Source of the DNA: an uncultured Methanobrevibacter sp.
GTDB taxonomy: Archaea > Methanobacteriota > Methanobacteria > Methanobacteriales > Methanobacteriaceae
Length of the DNA stretch: 64,000 bases
NCBI GenBank assembly: GCA_900314635.1
Contig: OMVY01000003.1
Span: 124,001 to 188,000, forward strand
Direction: 5' to 3'
In this document: positions 1 to 8,616 of the stretch, piece after piece
How the letters are laid out: every line of letters starts with the position of its first letter
How positions within the stretch are numbered: the first letter of the stretch is position 1
Translations under genes and position numbers: made by a program
Notes under the pieces: model-generated
What the model was told of the DNA's origin: nothing
The model's input: only the letters and a program-made list of their open reading frames with translations
The model's database searches: none

Positions 1-1
1 T

Positions 2-1228
2 CTTCATAAAAATCCAAAGGGTCCGGTTCATATAAATCTTTCAAAGGATGTCCTGCTTCAGGAAGTTGATTTCGAGGATTTGGATTATCTTGAAAACAGA
101 CATGGAAATGATTTGTTCAATCCACATTTTGATGATTTGTCATTAAATAATTCTTCCGATATAGGATTCATCATAAACTTGTGCCTTAATAAGATAATCA
201 ATTCAAAAAAACCATTAATCATTGCAGGAAATGGCATAGTTTGGGCTAAAGCATGTGATAAATTAAAGGACTTTGTGAGTAAAACACATATTCCAATTGC
301 TACAACTTACCACTCCAAGGGAGTGATAAGCGAGGATGATAAATTCAATCTTGGGTTGGTTGGCCTCAGGGGAACATCGCTTTCAAATTATGCATATGAA
401 GAGGCTGATTTGATTTTGGTATTGGGAGCTAAGTTGTCTGAGAGAACAATTGCGGCCTGTGATTTCAGCCTTGTTCAAGACAAGATCATCCATGTAAATA
501 TAGATGCGGACTGTCTTAAAGGTGGGATAAATATTCATCAGAACGTCTCCAATTTCCTTGATCTGCTTTTATCACTTGATGAGCTATCCGCCTATTCAAC
601 CGATGATTCCTGGATTGATGAGATCTATTCCCACTTCACTCCTCTTCATATTGAAGGAATTGATGAGGTGGAGGAGAACTACAATCCTTTAAAGCCCCAA
701 TATGTTATCAATAAGATATTTGAAGCCTTCAAGGGAAGTTATTTTCTAGCTGATGCTGGAACTCATACGACTTGGAGCAGTCTGCTTTCACATAATGACT
801 GTTTTGGCAAGTTCCTTTTCTCAGGAGGATTTGCTCCAATGGGTTATTCCCTTTGCGGATCTTTAGGGGTGTCTTTTGCCCATGGTGATGAGAAGGTGGT
901 TGTTGTCTGTGGAGACGGTGATGTCCAGATGGTTATTCAGGAACTGGCTACCATAAGGGAGTACGATTTGAATATCAGCATTTTCGTACTCAATAATTCC
1001 CAATTGGGTGTTATCCGCCAATGGGAAGAGACAATCTATGATTTTGACAGGTATCAGGTCGACTTGAAGAATCCTGATTTTGTAAAAATAGCTGAAGCCT
1101 ATGACATTGGAGCAATGTCTGTTAAAAGCAGGGAAGACTTGATGGCTGCTATTGAAGAATCCTTGAAGGATGGCGCATATCTGGTTGATGTGGCAATTGC
1201 TGAAGAGAATATTCCAATGCCTAAATGA
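2..1228 (+). CDS. acetolactate synthase-like ThDP enzyme, 3' part
   Basis: The reading frame is open from base 2, so the N-terminal part lies outside the window. The first visible residues (GPVHINLSKDV) match the end of the N-terminal pyrimidine-binding domain of acetolactate-synthase-type enzymes. A central Rossmann-like domain follows (IIAGNGIVW), then a C-terminal ThDP-binding domain with the metal/diphosphate motif GDGDVQM and a downstream NN near base 1000. The family condenses 2-oxoacids, usually two pyruvates to acetolactate in branched-chain amino acid synthesis. No IlvN regulatory subunit follows; the next gene is on the other strand. Methanogens carry several IlvB paralogues, so the exact substrate is open. 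Confidence 0.8.
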   Translation, partial: LHKNPKGPVHINLSKDVLLQEVDFEDLDYLENRHGNDLFNPHFDDLSLNNSSDIGFIINLCLNKIINSKKPLIIAGNGIVWAKACDKLKDFVSKTHIPIATTYHSKGVISEDDKFNLGLVGLRGTSLSNYAYEEADLILVLGAKLSERTIAACDFSLVQDKIIHVNIDADCLKGGINIHQNVSNFLDLLLSLDELSAYSTDDSWIDEIYSHFTPLHIEGIDEVEENYNPLKPQYVINKIFEAFKGSYFLADAGTHTTWSSLLSHNDCFGKFLFSGGFAPMGYSLCGSLGVSFAHGDEKVVVVCGDGDVQMVIQELATIREYDLNISIFVLNNSQLGVIRQWEETIYDFDRYQVDLKNPDFVKIAEAYDIGAMSVKSREDLMAAIEESLKDGAYLVDVAIAEENIPMPK

Positions 1229-1298
1229 GTTTTAAATTTTCTGCATGGATTTTTCTTACTCTGCAGTATCAGATATTCTTTCTTTGCTTCGAGAAGGT

Positions 1299-1694
1299 TT
1301 AGATGTATTCAAACTTGTATTTCTCAGCAGGGATTCCCTGACGGCCTAAAAAGTCTATCAGGATTTCCTTTTTATTCTTTTTAACATATTCTGCATGTTC
1401 ATCATTCAGCGGTGACATTATGTATCTGGATGTCTTTTTATTAAGCTTTAGCTTTACAATATGGGCTATCGGTTCTACAGACACACTGCTTGTGGTGTAT
1501 TTTGTTTTTTCCCGTTTTATCAACTTTGAAATGACATTTATTCGAGTTTCTGATTTTTTTGATGATTCTATGGGAATTGAAATGGTTTTTGTCCTAAATA
1601 TAATATATAATGCTTCATCATCTATTGGAATGGCTTCGCTAAACTCAATGGAATCTGCATATCTCATGTTGTTCAATATTGTACTTCCCTTCAT
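1299..1694 (-). CDS. hypothetical protein, 131 aa
   Basis: I do not recognise this protein. It is soluble and basic, with no signal peptide or membrane segment, and is rich in Lys, Ile and Ser. The start is uncertain. The ATG at 1694 lacks a clear ribosome-binding site. A second ATG at 1667 has GGGAAG about 17 bases upstream, which is also poor. The gene is convergent with the acetolactate-synthase-like gene and lies downstream of the DUF2953 gene. Its upstream spacer holds a T-rich tandem duplication. Codon use looks like that of its neighbours, so I accept it as a gene with moderate confidence. Confidence 0.5.
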   Translation of the reverse strand: MKGSTILNNMRYADSIEFSEAIPIDDEALYIIFRTKTISIPIESSKKSETRINVISKLIKREKTKYTTSSVSVEPIAHIVKLKLNKKTSRYIMSPLNDEHAEYVKKNKKEILIDFLGRQGIPAEKYKFEYI

Positions 1695-1737
1695 ATTATC
1701 ATCAGTCGTGTTGTTTTTTATTTTTAAGCTTTTCTTA

Positions 1738-1830
1738 TTGTTTTTTATTTTTGAGTTTTTTCTACTATTTTTATATTTTTGAGTTCTAGTGTTTTTTATT
1801 TTTGAGTTTTTTCTATTGTTTATTTTATTT
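1738..1830. repeat. T-rich tandem duplication, period about 58 bp
   Basis: The block GTTTTTTATTTTTGAG followed by TTTTTTCTA occurs twice, near 1739 and 1791, separated by a diverged copy of the same T-rich motif. It lies in the spacer between the DUF2953 gene and the hypothetical gene, both read from the minus strand, so it would be the A-rich promoter region of the latter or a terminator region of the former. Confidence 0.55.
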
Positions 1831-1837
1831 TTTATCC

Positions 1838-2539
1838 CTATTGGGGACGGGGGTTGGAATTTACTTTCTTTTCAAATTTCTTATCATCCTTATCTTCTTT
1901 AAAATAAGAAATGATGTTTCTTATCAAGGTTCTGACATTCTTATGTGAAACCAGCTTCAATGCATGGAATATTAAAAACAATAAATTCAATTTAATGACG
2001 GCATGTATGTCAAAATCAATGACCTCTTCGGTAAATGTGGCGTCTCCTTTGAGATGCAGGGGCTCGCCTAAGGTATTTGCGATTGCATTGAATGACCAGA
2101 CCCATCCAATTATCCTTGCAGTCTTGGCATAGTCGCCAAGCCCTAGTTTCAAATAGCCGTCAAGTTCCTTGAAATCAATATCTTTCAATATGGACAATAG
2201 AAATTCATTCAATTCCTGTTTTGAATTTTTCAAATCCTTTAAAAGAGGTTTGAACTCATTAAATTTCTCTTTTAATTTTTTATCCTCTTGCGGATTTTCA
2301 GAAGATTCATTGTCGTCATTTGTGGAGTTTTCTTCCTTAGTTTCCAATGTCTCGGCTTCTTCAGAGGGGTATTGTTTTTTAAAAATAGCTATATTCAGTA
2401 TACTGGCTTTAAATTTAATTTCAAAGTTAGATTTTTCTTTTTTAGAAAATAATTCTATTTTCAATCCATTATATAAAATGATAGAAATCAAAATAATAAT
2501 TAAGGCGATCAATATTATTAAAAACAGTACAAAATTCAT
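1838..2539 (-). CDS. DUF2953 membrane-anchored protein
   Basis: The 233-residue protein has one N-terminal hydrophobic helix (residues 3-24), then a charged Glu/Asn-rich linker (about 60-90) and a conserved domain containing KLGLGDYAKTARIIGW, typical of DUF2953. In Bacillus the homologue YtfI sits beside YtfJ/GerW, and here too the partner gene lies just upstream in the same direction, with a 77-base gap. GAGG seven bases before the ATG supports the start. Function is unknown. The topology suggests a cytosolic or surface domain tethered by the N-terminal helix. The GerW partnership is the only functional clue. Confidence 0.78.
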   Translation of the reverse strand: MNFVLFLIILIALIIILISIILYNGLKIELFSKKEKSNFEIKFKASILNIAIFKKQYPSEEAETLETKEENSTNDDNESSENPQEDKKLKEKFNEFKPLLKDLKNSKQELNEFLLSILKDIDFKELDGYLKLGLGDYAKTARIIGWVWSFNAIANTLGEPLHLKGDATFTEEVIDFDIHAVIKLNLLFLIFHALKLVSHKNVRTLIRNIISYFKEDKDDKKFEKKVNSNPRPQ

Positions 2540-2616
2540 CTATTGGCCTCTAATTATTATTTCTTTTATCTGGAATGATTTAGTGCTTCTTTTCAAGAGT
2601 CTTGTTTTTTCCTGAT

Positions 2617-3117
2617 TTACTCGTCATCTTCAATAATTATGGATTTGACCTCTTCAGCAGCTTCCTGTACTTCTTCAGCAGTTTCTTTAGCTTCTTCAGA
2701 GTATTCTCCATTTTGAATATCATCGACATTTATGATGGTTTCCTCTTCTGCAGGAGATTCCATTCCTCCACTAGAACCTACAAATGTTTTGATGATATCT
2801 CCGATTATTAATCCCAAGTCGGAAATGGCTTTGTTGACTTCATTTCCTTCAGTCAGATTTATGTTTCTTATTCCCTCGATTCCACTTGCTCCTTTTGTTA
2901 TAACAACCATTGAAACAGGTTCAATTCCTGCTCCTCCAGCAGCTCCACCAAGCACTTTTTTGCTTTTGTTTTCTCCAACTCCAAAAGCCACTCCTACTTT
3001 GGATACAGGTATTATGACTTTATCCTCCACTTCGATAGGCTCTCCAATGAAGTTTTGAATGTTTACAAGTTTTCTAAGTTCTTCAACAGTGGTTTTAATA
3101 GGTTCTACTTCTACCAT
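2617..3117 (-). CDS. GerW (YtfJ) family protein
   Basis: The protein matches the GerW/YtfJ sporulation-protein family. It has a VEELRKLVNIQNFIGEPIEV start, the core VIIPVSKVGVAFGVGE, and a Gly-rich GGAAGGAGIEPV segment followed by PVSMVVITKG. The C-terminus is Glu-rich. I chose the ATG at 3117, not one 63 bases further upstream, because AGGAG lies eight bases before it and the family similarity begins there. In endospore formers the family is linked to germination, but it also occurs in non-sporulating bacteria and methanogens, where its role is unknown. It is co-transcribed with the DUF2953 gene downstream. Confidence 0.85.
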   Translation of the reverse strand: MVEVEPIKTTVEELRKLVNIQNFIGEPIEVEDKVIIPVSKVGVAFGVGENKSKKVLGGAAGGAGIEPVSMVVITKGASGIEGIRNINLTEGNEVNKAISDLGLIIGDIIKTFVGSSGGMESPAEEETIINVDDIQNGEYSEEAKETAEEVQEAAEEVKSIIIEDDE

Positions 3118-3384
3118 TTTCAAGTCTCCTGAATTTTTAATTATAATTTTCTTAATCTTTAAATTTATTATATGGTTCATCTATTTTAATTGTATTGTTT
3201 GTTATAATAACTTTTAATCAAGGTTAGAATTTTTTTCCAAGCCAACTCAATTAATTATAGATATATGCTTTTAATCTTTTAAATAAGTAAAATCGAATAG
3301 TAAAAAATAGTTTTGGTTATTTGAAATGATTTTATAAAAAAAGTAAAAAAAAGAGTTTTGCCTGAAAGGCAAAACATAATAAAT

Positions 3385-4524
3385 CTAGTAGAAGTTAGCA
3401 AGTGCAGCTACGCCTGCACCAGGGTCTACATCGCAGCCTAAGCCTTTTAAGGTAAGTCCAAGTGCGGTAAATGTAATAGCTAATTCCTTATAGCTGATTA
3501 CGCCCATGTGTCCGATACGAATGATGTTTCCTTTAAGATGGTCTTGTCCACCTGCTAATTGAACTCCGTACTTGTCAAGCATGGTTCCTCTAAGCTGGGA
3601 ATCAGTAATTCCTTCAGGCATTTTAACTGCGGTTACAGTAGCTGATGATACATCTTCGTCAGGGAATAATTCAAGACCTAATGCTTTTACTGCAGCTCTT
3701 GTTGCAGCTGCTGCATTGTGGTGTCTTGCAACTCTTGCATCCAGTCCTTCTTCCTGAACAATTTCCAGAGCCTTTTTCATAGCATAGATTAATGAAACTG
3801 ATGGGGTGTAAGGGGTTTGTGCAGGAGTTTTATTTCCGTTGTCTCTGTATTTAAGCATGTTCAAGTAGTATGTTGGAGCATCTATTTTCTCAGCTGCCGC
3901 CCATGCATCATCACTGAGGGTAATGGCTGAAAGTCCAGGAGGTGCTGCTATACATTTTTGAGAACCTGTGAAACAGACATCGATTCCATATTTGTCAACA
4001 TCCACTGCATCACCGCATAATGAGGATACTGTATCGACGATGAATAATGCATCATAGTTTTTCATGACCTTTCCGATTTCCTCTATAGGTTGAGCTACTC
4101 CAGTGGAAGTTTCATTGTGGATAACGGTTACTGCCTTGATGTCTTCATCGGCTTCAAGAGCTTCTTCGATTTTATCAGCAGTTACTGCAGTTCCCCATTC
4201 GACATCCAATACTTTGGATTCCATTCCATGCACTTTGGTAATGTCTGCAAGTCTTTCACCGAATTTTCCGCCGACTGCGTTTAAAACCTTCTCCCCTCTT
4301 GGGATGGTGTTGGCAATTGCAGCTTCCATAGCAGCAGTTCCAGAACCGGTAATTATATAAGAGTCGTTTTTAGTCTGGAAAGTTTTTGACATCAATTTGG
4401 TGGTTTCGGTGTAGATCTCACCAAATTCGTCTCCTCTGTGGTTTACAACATCTTTAGCCATAGCTTGCAATACTCTTGGATCAACGGTTGTTGGTCCAGG
4501 GAGCATTAATAAAATATCATCCAT
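3385..4524 (-). CDS. class V PLP aminotransferase (alanine/serine-glyoxylate type)
   Basis: The 379-residue fold-type I PLP enzyme begins with the family signature LMLPGPTTVDPRVL. It continues with GSGTAAMEAAI (cofactor phosphate binding), VDTVSSLCGD (the Asp contacting the pyridine nitrogen) and GSQKCIAAPPGLS, whose Lys is the expected Schiff-base residue. GGAGG lies seven bases before the ATG at 4524. An in-frame TTG at 4539 overlaps that site and is less likely. Family members transaminate alanine, serine or aspartate with glyoxylate or pyruvate; in methanogens it may serve serine or alanine metabolism. It appears to be a single-gene unit, divergent from the aldo/keto reductase. Confidence 0.88.
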   Translation of the reverse strand: MDDILLMLPGPTTVDPRVLQAMAKDVVNHRGDEFGEIYTETTKLMSKTFQTKNDSYIITGSGTAAMEAAIANTIPRGEKVLNAVGGKFGERLADITKVHGMESKVLDVEWGTAVTADKIEEALEADEDIKAVTVIHNETSTGVAQPIEEIGKVMKNYDALFIVDTVSSLCGDAVDVDKYGIDVCFTGSQKCIAAPPGLSAITLSDDAWAAAEKIDAPTYYLNMLKYRDNGNKTPAQTPYTPSVSLIYAMKKALEIVQEEGLDARVARHHNAAAATRAAVKALGLELFPDEDVSSATVTAVKMPEGITDSQLRGTMLDKYGVQLAGGQDHLKGNIIRIGHMGVISYKELAITFTALGLTLKGLGCDVDPGAGVAALANFY

Positions 4525-4884
4525 TAATATTTCCTCCAATAAATAAGAATATGCTTGATTATTATAAGTTTCGTGAGTTTAAACATTTGTTTTTCGAGTT
4601 TAAAAACCTGTTTTATAATTATATTAAATTATAAATTTCAAGCTTAAAAGTAATTCTCTTTTTTATACTTTTTAAATATTTTGTCGGAACTCTCTTTTCT
4701 TTTTAATAATTTATTTGTGCTTCTGTTATCTTTTTTCTCGCTTATAAGTTTTTATATAATAAAAACTAATTTTTAATTAGATATTTTGGAGATAGAATAG
4801 TCTGTTATGGTATTTAGTCTATGATGCCGTTGGAGAAGCGTTCTAATGCGTTAATTGGTTTATAATTTATTCGAGGGTTTTTGA
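4525..4884. promoter_or_regulatory. divergent promoter spacer with TATA box at 4751-4760
   Basis: This 360-base spacer separates two divergent genes. TTTATATAAT at 4751-4760 is a good archaeal TATA box on the plus strand and would give the aldo/keto reductase a leader of about 100 nt. A 14-codon ATG frame at 4821-4865 has no ribosome-binding site. Nothing else stands out. Confidence 0.5.
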
Positions 4885-6147
4885 ATGTCAGCAAAAAGAA
4901 TTTTACCTAATGGAGATGAGATATTTCCTCTTGGAATCGGTGCCATGCGCCTGCCTACAAAAAACAATGTCATTGACAAGGATAAGGCTCGTGAATTTAT
5001 ATTTTATGCAATTGACAATGGCGTGAACTTTATAGATACCGCTTATTCATATCATGGAGGAGCTAGTGAAACTTTTCTAGGTGAGATCTTGCAGGAAACC
5101 GCTCCAGATGGTGAAAAATACAGAAACAAGGTTAGAATATCCACAAAGCTTCCAAGCTGGATGGTGCATTCAAAAGATCAGATGGAATTCTACCTGAATA
5201 AGCAATTGGAGAAGCTGCAAGTGGATTATATTGATTATTATTTTATTCATAATGTAAATCTGGATTCTCTAAGCAAATTGGAATCCATTTCTCTTTTCGA
5301 GTTTTTTGATGAATCAAAGGCTTCAGGCAAGATTAAAAATGCAGGATTTTCATATCATGGCGCAAGAGAAGAGTTTATTCCAGCTGTTGACATGTATGAC
5401 TGGGACATGACTCTTGTACAGTTCAATTATCTGGACAATCGTGTTCAGATAAGCCGAAAGGAGATTGATTATGCGGCATCCAAGGGCATTGCTGTTTTTA
5501 TCATGGAGCCTCTCAAGGGCGGAATTCTAGCCGATAACCTGCCTGCCGAGGCGGATTCTATATTTAAAGAGGCTGATTCAAGCAGGTCTCCAGTAGACTG
5601 GGCTTTAAGCTGGGTTTTAAACCATGAAAATGTGTCTTGTGTCTTGTCTGGTGTCGGAGATTTGAATCAGACACGAGAGAATATTGAAATTGCAGGCAGA
5701 GTGCCTCCTAATTCATTGACAGATGATGAGTTGAAAACCATTCGAAAGGCTAAATCAATCATTCGATCATTGATGAAAGTGGGATGCACTTCATGCGGTT
5801 ACTGTCTCCCTTGTCCTCAGGGCATCAATATTCCTAATTGCTTCAGCATTTACAATAACAAATACCTTTTTGAAGAAAAAGGGGGGATGCTGTCCAGAGC
5901 TCAGTTGAATTATTTTTCCATGCTTAGTGGATTGTTTAACAAGCCAAGCAATGCGGGGCTTTGCAATGAATGTCGCCAGTGTGTCAGCTTATGCCCTCAA
6001 AGGATTGACATTCCAAAAGAGTTGAAGCAGGTTTCTAAAACCTTTGAGTTCCCAGGATTCAAGTATTTCATTCTTTTCATTAAACGCTTTGGTTTGCCTT
6101 TGACCAATTTTGCAACTAAGTTCTTTAACTTTTTTAAAGCTATTTAG
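4885..6147 (+). CDS. aldo/keto reductase with C-terminal 4Fe-4S ferredoxin domain
   Basis: This is a 420-residue COG1453-type protein. Residues 1 to about 285 form an aldo/keto reductase barrel with the usual catalytic set visible: Asp and Tyr in FIDTAYSYHGG, Lys in STKLPSW and His in YFIHNV. The C-terminal part carries two cysteine clusters, CTSCGYCLPCP and CNECRQCVSLCPQ, enough for two 4Fe-4S clusters. The family probably links NAD(P)H to an iron-sulfur electron partner; its substrate is unknown. GAGGG seven bases before the ATG supports the start. Its TATA box is about 130 bases upstream. It stands alone. Confidence 0.88.
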   Translation: MSAKRILPNGDEIFPLGIGAMRLPTKNNVIDKDKAREFIFYAIDNGVNFIDTAYSYHGGASETFLGEILQETAPDGEKYRNKVRISTKLPSWMVHSKDQMEFYLNKQLEKLQVDYIDYYFIHNVNLDSLSKLESISLFEFFDESKASGKIKNAGFSYHGAREEFIPAVDMYDWDMTLVQFNYLDNRVQISRKEIDYAASKGIAVFIMEPLKGGILADNLPAEADSIFKEADSSRSPVDWALSWVLNHENVSCVLSGVGDLNQTRENIEIAGRVPPNSLTDDELKTIRKAKSIIRSLMKVGCTSCGYCLPCPQGINIPNCFSIYNNKYLFEEKGGMLSRAQLNYFSMLSGLFNKPSNAGLCNECRQCVSLCPQRIDIPKELKQVSKTFEFPGFKYFILFIKRFGLPLTNFATKFFNFFKAI

Positions 6148-6356
6148 GCTTTGAATTTTAATTTTCTTTTTTTAGTTTTTTTAAAGTCATTGAGCTTTGA
6201 ATTATTAATTTTCTTTTTTTAACTTATTATTTTTTAATTTGCAATTTGCCTAATTGTTTTCATAATATTTTTTAATATGTATTAATAAACAATTACTTAA
6301 CTTAAAACAAGTGAAATTTTTATTCCTTGATTCATGATTTAAAAAGGTGTTCCTCT

Positions 6357-7214
6357 ATGAAGAAAATATTAATATCAAATGATGATGGTGTTCTAGCTCC
6401 TGGAATCTTCGCTGCAAAGGAAGCTGTTAAGGATTTGGGGGAGGTCATTGTTGTAGCTCCGCAGGAGAATAACAGTGGAGTTGGCCGTCGCTTGTCCATG
6501 TTCAAGCATATCAATTTAAAAAAATATGAAATGGAAGACGGTTTTGAAGCTTACGGAGTCTCCGGGTCTCCTGCTGATTCAGTAATTGTCGGAGCCAATT
6601 ATGTTCTGGATGAAAAGCCGGACATTGTCATTACAGGCATTAATACAGGAATAAATATCAGTAAAAATGATATTACCTCCTCAGGAACTGTTTGTGCTGC
6701 TTTGGAAGCTGTTGCAATGGGAATTCCAGCTATTTCAGCATCAGTATTCCTGGATTACAGTGCATTCAAACAGGATGAAAATGGAGAATGGTATATGGAT
6801 CATGATTTCTCGCTTGCTAAAAAGGTTCTTCATGACCTCTGTGAGAAAGTTCTTGAGAATGGAATGCCTGAGGGAGTGGACTTGTTTAATTTAAATGTAC
6901 CATCAGATTATGAATCCGAGGAGCCTATGATCACCACACTATCCAACAGGATGCTTGTCAAGGATATCATGGATGAAAATTCAGAAGATGAAAATCATAT
7001 TTTCTCTTTCGCATTTGAAGATGACAAGAAGAGTTTTCAGCTTGAAGATGGTGAAGAGGGACAGATTGTTATGATTACTTCAGCATTATGTGATGATTAT
7101 GAGAAAGGAAGTGATGGATATTGCTTGATGGTTGATAAAAGGCCGAGCATCACTCCTTTAAATGTGGATATGACAAGGGATGTTTCTAGTGTGGAAAGAT
7201 GGTATGAGGATTAG
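6357..7214 (+). CDS. surE: 5'/3'-nucleotidase SurE
   Basis: SurE hydrolyses nucleoside monophosphates using a divalent metal. The N-terminal NDDGVLAPGI provides the two metal-binding Asp residues, VAPQENNSGVGR the conserved Ser/Asn loop, and GINTGINISKNDITSSGTV the conserved GxNxG-type loop. It is 285 residues long, near the family norm. The ATG at 6357 follows AGGTG; an in-frame TTG 30 bases upstream is less likely. The last coding bases, including the stop codon, are repeated twice more downstream (7191-7334), so this end of the gene was recently duplicated in tandem. The methanopterin gene mptE follows after 186 bases. Confidence 0.93.
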   Translation: MKKILISNDDGVLAPGIFAAKEAVKDLGEVIVVAPQENNSGVGRRLSMFKHINLKKYEMEDGFEAYGVSGSPADSVIVGANYVLDEKPDIVITGINTGINISKNDITSSGTVCAALEAVAMGIPAISASVFLDYSAFKQDENGEWYMDHDFSLAKKVLHDLCEKVLENGMPEGVDLFNLNVPSDYESEEPMITTLSNRMLVKDIMDENSEDENHIFSFAFEDDKKSFQLEDGEEGQIVMITSALCDDYEKGSDGYCLMVDKRPSITPLNVDMTRDVSSVERWYED

Positions 7215-7334
7215 TGGTATTTTTTATAAAGGCTATTGTGGAAAAATGGTATGAGGATTAGTGGTATTGTTTATAAAGGCTATTGTGGAAAAATGGTATG
7301 AGGATTAGTGGTGTTGATTATAGGAAAGCTATTA
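7191..7334. repeat. 47-bp tandem triplication of the surE 3' end
   Basis: Copy 1 (7191-7237) contains the last eight surE codons (VERWYED and the stop) plus 23 downstream bases. Copy 2 (7238-7284) is nearly identical, differing by a few substitutions. Copy 3 (7285-7334) is more diverged and three bases longer. Copies 2 and 3 are non-coding. Confidence 0.95.
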
Positions 7335-7400
7335 AATTTATTTCATGATTATATTATTGATTTACGGATTTAACAAGCATTTTAAAGTTTAGGTGTTAGC

Positions 7401-8129
7401 ATGGATATTAATGAATGGGAAGAGTGGTATGTGGAAATACTTGATGATTTTGGTTTTTTAAGAAAAGATGATGAGAATACTGCAGATTTATTGAATGAAA
7501 TTCTTGAAAAGCATGGATTTTTAACTATCGATGAATTGTATGCCGATATGGAAGATAAGAAGAATGGAACAAGCAAGTTCATCGTATTTGGTGCAGGCCC
7601 TTCATTAAAAGAGAATATTAAAGATATCAAGGAATATGACTTGAACAAGTACATTCTCATAGCTGCTGATGGGGCCACTACCGCGCTTTTGGAAGAAGAC
7701 ATTGTTCCAGACATCATAGCAACTGATTTGGATGGAAAAGTGTCAGATTTGCTGACTGCAAATGCTGAAGGGTCTTATTTCATAATTCACGGCCATGGTA
7801 ACAACGAAGAAGCTATTAGTCTTTGGACGGATAGTTTTGACAAGATTCTTGGAACCACCCAATCCGTTCCTGTTGGACACCTTTACAATTTTGGAGGATT
7901 TACTGATGGGGATAGAGCCATGTTTTTAGCTATTGAACTTGGAGCGACAGAAATGGTTCTTGCAGGCATGGATTTCGGTACTGTGGTTACCAAATATTCC
8001 CGACCTAATATTGAAGGCGAGACAGGTCCTGCTGATGAGATTAAAACTAAGAAGCTTATTTATGCTGAAAGATTGTTGAATTGGATAATTGAAAACGAGG
8101 AAGTTGAGATTATTAATTTGGCTAAATGA
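7401..8129 (+). CDS. mptE: 6-hydroxymethyl-7,8-dihydropterin pyrophosphokinase, MptE type
   Basis: The 242-residue protein resembles the archaeal MptE (DUF115) family, which transfers diphosphate from ATP to 6-hydroxymethyl-7,8-dihydropterin on the way to tetrahydromethanopterin, the C1 carrier of methanogenesis. Recognisable segments are VFGAGPSLKENI (nucleotide-binding Gly-rich loop), AADGATTALLEE, PDIIATDLDG and the HGHGNN and GFTDGDRA loops. AGGTG stands about eight bases before the ATG. Length and motif order match family members. The acidic N-terminal 55 residues are helical and also usual. Confidence 0.87.
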   Translation: MDINEWEEWYVEILDDFGFLRKDDENTADLLNEILEKHGFLTIDELYADMEDKKNGTSKFIVFGAGPSLKENIKDIKEYDLNKYILIAADGATTALLEEDIVPDIIATDLDGKVSDLLTANAEGSYFIIHGHGNNEEAISLWTDSFDKILGTTQSVPVGHLYNFGGFTDGDRAMFLAIELGATEMVLAGMDFGTVVTKYSRPNIEGETGPADEIKTKKLIYAERLLNWIIENEEVEIINLAK

Positions 8130-8188
8130 GTTTTTTAACTTTTATTTTTAGCGAGGGGTGAGTTTTTATTAGTATTTTCAATAGATTT

Positions 8189-8440
8189 ATGAGTAAGGAT
8201 AAAAAGAGGGAGTATGTTAGGGAGCACCCCTATAAAGTTAAAGAGAAATTGATGGATATGAGATACCGCAGAGTGAAAGCTAATGCAAACAGAATGTCAA
8301 AAAAGGAACTCTGTGATATTATTCAAAAGAAAAAACTTGAAAAAGTCGATGATGGAGTGTATGTTAAAAAAACCTATGAAAATGGAATTGTAGTAAAAAT
8401 TGAAGAGTTAAGGTTTGAATATGACTTGGAGGATTTTTAA
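8189..8440 (+). CDS. small basic hypothetical protein, 83 aa
   Basis: I do not recognise this protein. It is highly charged (Lys/Arg/Glu), predicted soluble and probably helical at the start, ending in an acidic EYDLEDF tail. The ATG at 8189 has no adjacent ribosome-binding site. A strong GAGGGGTGA sits about 28 bases upstream. The frame stays open to an ATT at 8168, seven bases after that site, so translation may begin at the non-standard codon and add seven residues. It lies 60 bases downstream of mptE and may be co-transcribed with it. Confidence 0.6.
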   Translation: MSKDKKREYVREHPYKVKEKLMDMRYRRVKANANRMSKKELCDIIQKKKLEKVDDGVYVKKTYENGIVVKIEELRFEYDLEDF

Positions 8441-8585
8441 TTTTTTCATTGTTGAATGGATTTTTACACAAACTTATCTTAATGCTTTATATTGCAAAAA
8501 CAGCTTCTGGCATTCATTTTTTTAAAGCAATTAAACATGCATCTTCTTTTATTTTTTTAACTATTCTGATTTTTATTTAAACAAG

Positions 8586-8597
8586 TTTTTATATAAG
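8586..8597 (+). promoter_or_regulatory. TATA box of orc1/cdc6, implying a leaderless mRNA
   Basis: TTTTTATATAAG is centred about 25 bases before the orc1/cdc6 ATG at 8617. That is the usual archaeal TATA-to-transcription-start distance, and no ribosome-binding site lies between, so the transcript probably begins at or within a few bases of the start codon. Confidence 0.6.
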
Positions 8598-8616
8598 TAA
8601 ACATAAAATTATTCAT

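Noticed and set aside
4821-4865. 14-codon ATG frame in the leader of the aldo/keto reductase
   Set aside because: No ribosome-binding site precedes it and nothing indicates translation.
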